Assembly: GCA_903835275.1 (NCBI GenBank)
Contig: CAILMK010000163.1
Location: forward strand, 1 to 11,311
DNA length: 11,311 nt
DNA from: an uncultured bacterium
GTDB taxonomy: Bacteria; Bacteroidota; Bacteroidia; CAILMK01
Direction of reading: 5' to 3'
The translations under genes and the position numbers were made by a program. Position 1 is the first letter of the stretch, and every line of letters begins with the position of its first letter. The notes below the pieces were generated by a model. That model did no database searches. It saw only the letters and a list, made by a program, of their open reading frames with translations, and was not told the DNA's origin. Positions 6,481-11,311 of the stretch are shown here, piece after piece.

Positions 6481-7578
6481 ATGAGCATGAACGCATCCAA
6501 GGCTGAATTATCTTCAGATTCATCGTTGTTTATCCATCTTCTAAGGAGCATAGCAGCACAGGCCGTGCTGGTAGGACATGCGCTTAGTCTTTTTAAAGTG
6601 AGCCCTTTTGGTATCCGTCACATGCAAAATATTGGGGTACTCGTTTTTTTTATATTATCCGGCGTCCTCATTACATATTCCACGATCCAGAAAAAGAACC
6701 GTAGCGATAAATATGGCATCAAGAGCTATTTCATGGATCGTTTTGTAAGGATATACAGCGGCTTTCTTCCTGCAATACTCCTGGTGGTGATATTGGATAT
6801 GATCATCAGGCACCTGTACGGTGATAGTATTTATATATATACTGCATATAGCCTCAGAACCTTTATAGGTAATATATTCATGTTGCAGGATTTTCCTTTC
6901 AACCATTTATTTAATTTACATACCAATTTCTCATTCAATTCGTACGGATCAGGCAGGCCGTTCTGGACTATAGCGGTAGAGTGGTGGCTATATTTGTTCT
7001 TTGGCATACTTGTTTTCTGGAAGAGTATCAAGCTTCCAGTCATTGTAAAAATAGTTGTGTTTACGATTTTTAGTATTGTACCTTTCTATAACCTGATAGC
7101 AGGGACAGGAAATGGATTAACCCTGATGTGGTTCTTTGGTGCGGTTGTGTGTATGTTATTGATGTATGGCATAGGCCGCCCAATGGGCAAGACATACTGT
7201 TTTCTGGCATCCTTTGCTCTCCTGGCTACTGCACTTATCCGTTATTCCATGATTAATACAGAATATGACGTGCTTTTCGCAGGCATCCTTTCAGCCTCCC
7301 TTCTATTCATTATTTTTGGATTGCAGCAGACCAATATCATCCGGGCGCCCTGGTTGAAGAAGACCATTCTTTTTATCGCGGATTATTCATTCAGTCTTTA
7401 TCTGCTGCACTATACAATACTTCATTTTTTCATGGGGCAAATAGGCAAATATGATATCTCCTTACTGGTAGTCGGAAGTATTATTGCAGCAAATGTGGTA
7501 AGTATGGTTTTTGCAATGGGGACAGAAATGAAGCACAAGCAGCTTAGAAAATGGATTGCTGGAAAATATGGTATTTAA
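6481..7578 (+). CDS. Acyltransferase-3 family membrane O-acyltransferase
   Basis: This 365-residue integral membrane protein belongs to the acyltransferase-3 (OafA/YrhL-like) family, which moves acetyl or other acyl groups onto surface sugars. Family marks are visible in order. The first helix has LLRSIAAQAVLVGHALSLF with the conserved His (H33). IGVLVFFILSGVLITYS (51-67) is the typical second helix. RFVRIY (R87, R90) is the conserved basic pair. PFWTIAVEWWLYLFFG, with E167, corresponds to the family's WSLSVEW motif. About ten hydrophobic helices run to the C-terminus, the last pair including SFSLYLLHYTILHFF. The length is normal and there is no fused SGNH domain. A second ATG two codons in could be the start. 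Its position beside a glycosyltransferase and sugar-nucleotide genes points to acylation of an exopolysaccharide or O-antigen-like glycan; the exact substrate is inferred only. Confidence 0.9.
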   Translation: MSMNASKAELSSDSSLFIHLLRSIAAQAVLVGHALSLFKVSPFGIRHMQNIGVLVFFILSGVLITYSTIQKKNRSDKYGIKSYFMDRFVRIYSGFLPAILLVVILDMIIRHLYGDSIYIYTAYSLRTFIGNIFMLQDFPFNHLFNLHTNFSFNSYGSGRPFWTIAVEWWLYLFFGILVFWKSIKLPVIVKIVVFTIFSIVPFYNLIAGTGNGLTLMWFFGAVVCMLLMYGIGRPMGKTYCFLASFALLATALIRYSMINTEYDVLFAGILSASLLFIIFGLQQTNIIRAPWLKKTILFIADYSFSLYLLHYTILHFFMGQIGKYDISLLVVGSIIAANVVSMVFAMGTEMKHKQLRKWIAGKYGI

Positions 7579-7641
7579 CAGGTTTAATACGTTTTTACAG
7601 GAACAGATTTTAGAATTAAATAAATAGTTGCACACTTTTCA

Positions 7642-8880
7642 ATGACCGGACAAAAGCCAAACCTGCTCGTAATTTCACATGTAATGCCCTATCCGCCGGG
7701 ATCGGGACAAAGCCAGAGGGTATTTTATACACTACGTGCAGCAAGGGAAAAGTTTCATGTGATATTCCTGACTTTTGCAGCAGCAAACAAGATAGAAGAG
7801 AGCAGGAAAAACCTTGAATCTTTATGCGATGAAATAATAATATTGCCATCCATCGCAAATGTTTCGCTTCCCGTTAAGGCTTATCATCGCATCATAGGTA
7901 AGCTTTATTCAGTTGTCACCGGATTGAAGGTTTCCAATTACCTTATTGGAGAGGTGGAATTTAGTCCGGCAAGAATTGAAAAGGCAATTGCAGGCAGGAA
8001 AATAGACTTGGTGATCTTTGAATATTTTCATGCTTTCAAAGCAACAGGTGTATTCAGGAAAAAGAATATTCCCACTATTCTTGATACACACAATGTATTG
8101 TGGCGAACATACATAGAACAGGTACTCGGGAAAAAGAATATCTTCTCTCTATTCAATGGTTACTATCTTGGGAAATACAAGAATGCCGAGGAAAAATCTT
8201 GGAATTATTTTGACTATGTGATTGCCATTAACAGGAATGAATATAATTATATTCAATCGCGTGTAACCAAGGCAAAGACCATCTATCTGCCTATGGGAAT
8301 TGACTTCAGGGACTGGGAATATAGCTTCAATCCGGGTGAAAAAATCCGTCTGGCATATTACGGTGGTATGAGTGCCGATTACAACCAGCGCAGTGCAATG
8401 ACTTGCGTTGAAAAAATAATGCCGGTTATATGGAAAAAATACCCTGAAGCAGAATTTTGGATCATTGGTTCAAAGCCGCCGGAATATATCAGGGACTTGG
8501 AAAAAGATCCACGAATACATGTCACAGGATTTGTGGAGAAAGTCTCTGACGTACTCTCTGAAATTGATATTGTACTGTGTCCCTGGCAGGGAACATATGG
8601 TTTCCGTAGCCGCCTGGTGGAAGTTATGGCCCTTGGAATACCTGTAATTGCATCCACGAGTGCAGTAGACGGCATGGATTTCACAAATGGAAAAGGAATT
8701 TTTCTCAAAGATACCGATGATGAAATGGCTGCCGCTGCTATAGCGCTGATTGATAATCCTGCGCACCTTGAAGAGCAAAGCCGGATGGCCCGCGAAGAAG
8801 TGCTAAACACATACAGTTATGAAGCAACTTACAAAAGTGCAATGAATAACCTGTATAAGGAATTGGGATTTATTGAATAG
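7642..8880 (+). CDS. Glycosyltransferase, GT4-like (GT-B fold)
   Basis: This 412-residue cytoplasmic glycosyltransferase should transfer a sugar from a nucleotide donor to a growing glycan. The N-terminal Rossmann half starts LLVISHVMPYPPGSGQSQRV, the usual glycine-rich acceptor-side loop, and carries DTHNVLW (148-154), common in this family. The C-terminal half begins at IRLAYYGGMS (about 235-244) and shows AEFWIIGSKPP, IHVTGFVEKVSDVLSEIDIVLCPW and RSRLVEVMALGIPVIASTSAVDGM. R324 and E327 lie in the donor-binding E-rich region. The 63-base gap after the acyltransferase has no clear terminator and only a poor -7-like stretch (AATAGTTG), so co-transcription is plausible. The last codon lies 3 bases from the stop of a convergent gene. 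Donor and acceptor specificity cannot be deduced. Confidence 0.9.
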   Translation: MTGQKPNLLVISHVMPYPPGSGQSQRVFYTLRAAREKFHVIFLTFAAANKIEESRKNLESLCDEIIILPSIANVSLPVKAYHRIIGKLYSVVTGLKVSNYLIGEVEFSPARIEKAIAGRKIDLVIFEYFHAFKATGVFRKKNIPTILDTHNVLWRTYIEQVLGKKNIFSLFNGYYLGKYKNAEEKSWNYFDYVIAINRNEYNYIQSRVTKAKTIYLPMGIDFRDWEYSFNPGEKIRLAYYGGMSADYNQRSAMTCVEKIMPVIWKKYPEAEFWIIGSKPPEYIRDLEKDPRIHVTGFVEKVSDVLSEIDIVLCPWQGTYGFRSRLVEVMALGIPVIASTSAVDGMDFTNGKGIFLKDTDDEMAAAAIALIDNPAHLEEQSRMAREEVLNTYSYEATYKSAMNNLYKELGFIE

Positions 8881-8883
8881 ATA

Positions 8884-9303
8884 TCAATTGACGTCTATAT
8901 GAATCGGCAATTTCATAACCACTGTAGTTTTCTTACCATTCTGAATGGCAGGGGTCCATTTAGGCATTAGTTTTACTACTCGGATTGCTTCTGCATCCAC
9001 ATCTTTTGAAATACCTTGTGCTATTTCGAAATCGGATAGATGTCCATCAGCCCAGACTACGCATTTCACAATAACTACACCGTCTTTTTCATCGTACAAT
9101 TCCTTTTGAGGATATTTCAGATTGCGCCTGACGAAATTGCGCATGGAATCAATTCCACCGGGATAGGAGGCTTCTCTATCCTTTATTTTTGAAACTTTAA
9201 CAGAATGAGAGGTGCTTTTTTGTTGAGTAGTTGTGGCTTTATTAACCTGGGCGATGCTAATATTACAGAGGAAAACAAGTAGTATAAGCATGCGTATCAT
9301 CAT
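8884..9303 (-). CDS. Secreted small TonB C-terminal domain protein
   Basis: This 139-residue protein has a signal peptide (MMIRMLILLVFLCNISIAQ, cleavage probably near A18/Q19) and a short Thr/Ser/Lys-rich linker. One TonB C-terminal-like domain follows, at about residues 45-137. The family pattern is clear: SYPGGIDSMRNFVRRNLKYPQ, then GVVIVKCVVWADGHL, then VVKLMPKWTPAIQNGK and a final strand VVMKLPIHIDV. Unlike true TonB it has no long Pro-rich energy-transducing arm, and it appears to be exported rather than anchored. It is therefore more like the stand-alone TonB_C proteins that are abundant in Bacteroidota and whose role is poorly known. Its ATG (9301-9303) overlaps the TGA of the upstream epimerase (9300-9302), implying translational coupling in a sugar-nucleotide operon. 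A second ATG follows directly and a third lies at codon 5. Confidence 0.88.
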   Translation of the reverse strand: MMIRMLILLVFLCNISIAQVNKATTTQQKSTSHSVKVSKIKDREASYPGGIDSMRNFVRRNLKYPQKELYDEKDGVVIVKCVVWADGHLSDFEIAQGISKDVDAEAIRVVKLMPKWTPAIQNGKKTTVVMKLPIHIDVN

Positions 9304-10349
9304 ATCTTGTAATAATCACGATACCATGTTACAAAGCGACTTATTCCGTCCTCTACAGAAGTCTTTGGTTTAAAGTCAATCAATTCAAAAAGAGATGTAA
9401 CATCGGCGTAAGTTGCAGGAACATCACCAGGCTGCAGAGGTTTGAAGTTAATCACTGCTTTTACTCCTGTTTCTTTTTCGATAGCACCAACAAAATCCAT
9501 CAGTTTAACCGGAGAGTTGTTCCCGATATTATGAACCCTGTAAGGCGCGATGCTTTTGCTCGGGTCAGGATGTGCACCGGAAAAATTCTTATCACCATCA
9601 GGTATAAGCGGTAATAATCTGCGAATACTTTCAACAATATCATCAACGTATGTAAAATCGCGCTGCATATTGCCATTATTGAATACATCAATCGGCTTGC
9701 CTTCCAGCAATGCTTTTGTAAAGAGGAATAGAGCCATATCGGGCCTTCCCCAAGGACCGTACACCGTAAAAAAGCGCAATCCCGTTGTTGGTATCTTGTA
9801 GAGGTAAGAGTAGGTATGAGCCATGAGCTCATTTGCCTTTTTACTTGCAGCATACAGGGAAACGGGATGATCTACATTATCCTTTACAGAGAACGGCATC
9901 TTTTCATTGAGGCCGTATACCGAGGAGCTGGATGCATAAACAAGATGTTTTACGCCATTGTGCCTGCATCCCTCAAGGATATTAATGAATCCGTTAATAT
10001 TGCTTTCTATGTAGGTGAAAGGATTTTCTATGGAATAGCGAACACCCGCCTGGGCAGCAAGATTTACTACAAAATCAAATTTCTGCTCATTGAATAAGGA
10101 CAGAATGGAATCCTTGTCTTCAAGGTTCATTTGTACAAAGGAAAGACCGGAATTGCCTTTAGCAAAATTTCCGTATTTAATGTCTTCCTTTTTTATGCCC
10201 AGTTCTTTAAGGCGGTTATATTTCAGGTTAACATCGTAGTAATCATTAATGGAGTCAAGTCCAACAACCTCATATCCATGTTGAACAAGGATCTTTGATA
10301 AATGAAAACCGATGAATCCGGCAGTACCGGTGATAAGAACTTTATTCAT
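9300..10349 (-). CDS. UDP-glucuronate 4-epimerase-like NAD-dependent epimerase
   Basis: This 349-residue extended short-chain dehydrogenase/reductase should interconvert UDP-glucuronate and UDP-galacturonate, or the N-acetylated equivalents, by C4 epimerisation using bound NAD. The Rossmann motif TGTAGFIG is at 7-14. GLDSINDYYDVNLKYNRLKEL (30-50) is the segment typical of CapI/GAE-type UDP-glucuronate epimerases rather than GalE or WbpP/TviC, which lack it. The active site shows YASSSSVYG (138-146) and YAASKK with Y166 and K170. RFFTVYGPWGRPDMALF (about 192-208) and MQRDFTYVDDIV (about 228-239) are the substrate-binding signatures. The upstream dehydrogenase ends 28 bases before its ATG, with no promoter box between, so they form one operon. 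Its stop overlaps the next gene by 4 bases. The precise substrate (plain or N-acetyl uronic acid) depends on the dehydrogenase. Confidence 0.92.
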   Translation of the reverse strand: MNKVLITGTAGFIGFHLSKILVQHGYEVVGLDSINDYYDVNLKYNRLKELGIKKEDIKYGNFAKGNSGLSFVQMNLEDKDSILSLFNEQKFDFVVNLAAQAGVRYSIENPFTYIESNINGFINILEGCRHNGVKHLVYASSSSVYGLNEKMPFSVKDNVDHPVSLYAASKKANELMAHTYSYLYKIPTTGLRFFTVYGPWGRPDMALFLFTKALLEGKPIDVFNNGNMQRDFTYVDDIVESIRRLLPLIPDGDKNFSGAHPDPSKSIAPYRVHNIGNNSPVKLMDFVGAIEKETGVKAVINFKPLQPGDVPATYADVTSLFELIDFKPKTSVEDGISRFVTWYRDYYKI

Positions 10350-10377
10350 TTTAAAAATATGATCAGGCTGGTTTAAA

Positions 10378-11311
10378 CTACAAGCTCCAATAAATTAAAT
10401 CTTTGATCTTATTCCTGTATAAACCTTTTATATCAATAACTATTCCGGTTCCTCCTGTCAATTGTTTGAAGCTATCTTCATTCATAGTCAGATACTCTTT
10501 ATGAGGGACGGTAATAATCACTGCGTCATATACACCGGATGTCTTTGGAGTGATATGGATTCCATATTCATGATGAAACTCTTCATCGGAAGCGTAAGGA
10601 TCCACGACCTCTACATTCAGGGAAAACGAAAGTAATTCCTTTATTACATCTGCCACTTTTGAATTGCGGATATCAGCAACATTTTCCTTGAAAGTAGCAC
10701 CGAGTACAAGTACGCGACATTCCTTGATAGGTTTGTTTTTGTCTATTAATTTCTTGACGGTTTCCTTGGCAACATAAGCACCCATGCTGTCATTCGTCTG
10801 CCTTCCTGCAAGGATTACTTTTGAATGATATCCTATTGCAGATGCCTTATGGGTAAGATAATATGGATCCACGCCTATACAGTGGCCGCCCACTAAACCC
10901 GGAGAAAACTTCAGAAAATTCCATTTGGTACCGGCAGCTTCAAGTACATCATAAGTATTGATGTCCATCTTGTTGAAAATGATGGACAGCTCATTCATCA
11001 ATGCTATATTAAGGTCACGTTGGGTATTCTCTATGATCTTAGCAGATTCAGCTACCTTTATAGTCGAAGCTTTATGAATACCAGCTGTAACGATACTACC
11101 GTATACATTTGCGATATCATCGAGGGATTTATCGCAACATCCTGAAACCACTTTTAATATCTTGGTAATAGTATGTTCCTTGTCTCCGGGATTGATTCGC
11201 TCCGGGGAGTAGCCGACACTGAAATCGGTATGAAACTTCAAGCCGGATTCCCTTTCAAGAATTGGATCACAATCTTCCTCTGTACATCCCGGATACACGG
11301 TGGATTCATAT
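10378..11311 (-). CDS. UDP-sugar 6-dehydrogenase, TviB/WbpO-like (partial, 5' end missing)
   Basis: This is the C-terminal about 310 residues of a UDP-glucose/GDP-mannose dehydrogenase family enzyme, which oxidises the C6 hydroxyl of a UDP-sugar to a carboxylate using two NAD+. The open frame runs through to the window edge as YESTVYPGCTEEDC, a well-known internal family segment. The GTG at 11298 is therefore not the start, and the N-terminal NAD-binding half lies beyond the window. The central domain shows IKVAESAKIIENTQRDLNIALMNE and GTKWNFLKFSPGLVGGHCIGVDPYYL. The catalytic Cys codon is at 10879-10881. The C-terminal UDP-binding domain has VLGATFKENVADIRNSKV. The TKWNF and THKA signatures resemble UDP-GlcNAc/GalNAc 6-dehydrogenases of the TviB/WbpO type more than UDP-glucose dehydrogenase (Ugd), but substrate assignment is inference. 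It is first in view of a leftward operon with the epimerase. Confidence 0.92.
   Translation of the reverse strand, partial: YESTVYPGCTEEDCDPILERESGLKFHTDFSVGYSPERINPGDKEHTITKILKVVSGCCDKSLDDIANVYGSIVTAGIHKASTIKVAESAKIIENTQRDLNIALMNELSIIFNKMDINTYDVLEAAGTKWNFLKFSPGLVGGHCIGVDPYYLTHKASAIGYHSKVILAGRQTNDSMGAYVAKETVKKLIDKNKPIKECRVLVLGATFKENVADIRNSKVADVIKELLSFSLNVEVVDPYASDEEFHHEYGIHITPKTSGVYDAVIITVPHKEYLTMNEDSFKQLTGGTGIVIDIKGLYRNKIKDLIYWSL

Noticed and set aside
8379..8810. 143-codon minus-strand open frame (Ser-rich) inside the glycosyltransferase
   Set aside because: Antisense to the conserved GT-B C-terminal half. The Ser/Ile-rich composition is what the reverse complement of such a gene gives.
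11296..11298. GTG as the start codon of the dehydrogenase
   Set aside because: The frame continues upstream to the window edge as YESTV directly before YPGCTEE, a known internal segment of the family, so the gene is cut by the window rather than starting here.

Overview
The window looks like chromosomal DNA of a Bacteroidota bacterium, probably from the Sphingobacteriales/Chitinophagales side, although the lineage is inferred. Several lines of evidence support this. Promoter-like boxes match the phylum's TAnnTTTG -7 element or a TAnnTTCG variant. Most genes lack a visible Shine-Dalgarno sequence. A type-B L31 gene begins MKKDIHP. A small secreted protein has a TonB C-terminal domain of the PGG...MPKW.P type common in this phylum. 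A periplasmic protein fuses a PD40 propeller to an amidohydrolase.

Left part (1-1871). The window opens inside rpmE2 (minus strand). A 384-base gene-free stretch follows. It holds a cluster of palindromes and G/C-run repeats (306-406) and a strong 10-bp hairpin (413-443) that lies just past the 3' end of a minus-strand, six-helix sensor histidine kinase. No response regulator is adjacent.

Middle (1872-6445, plus strand). A divergent intergenic region leads into an AT-rich two-gene unit: a three-helix membrane protein and a secreted, cysteine-containing protein, neither recognised. An 8-bp tandem repeat and a TATCTTCG box then precede a 1080-residue secreted propeller-amidohydrolase. The same 13-base promoter core followed by an ATGAARAAA start occurs upstream of both plus-strand units.

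Right part (6446-11311), a surface-polysaccharide region. An acyltransferase-3 membrane O-acyltransferase and a GT4-like glycosyltransferase read rightward. A three-gene unit reads leftward: a nucleotide-sugar 6-dehydrogenase (cut by the window edge), a UDP-glucuronate 4-epimerase-like SDR, and the TonB C-terminal protein, whose start codon overlaps the epimerase stop by 4 bases. The two groups converge with only 3 bases between stop codons. Together they suggest synthesis of a uronic-acid-containing, possibly acetylated glycan: the dehydrogenase and epimerase supply the sugar donor, the glycosyltransferase adds sugars, and the acyltransferase decorates the chain.

No tRNA, rRNA, CRISPR array, transposase or phage gene was seen. 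I found no clear new multi-gene defence or mobile system. The best leads are the palindrome cluster, the duplicated promoter/start segment with its 10-codon overlapping ORF, the unknown two-gene unit, and the translational coupling of a TonB-domain protein to sugar-nucleotide genes.
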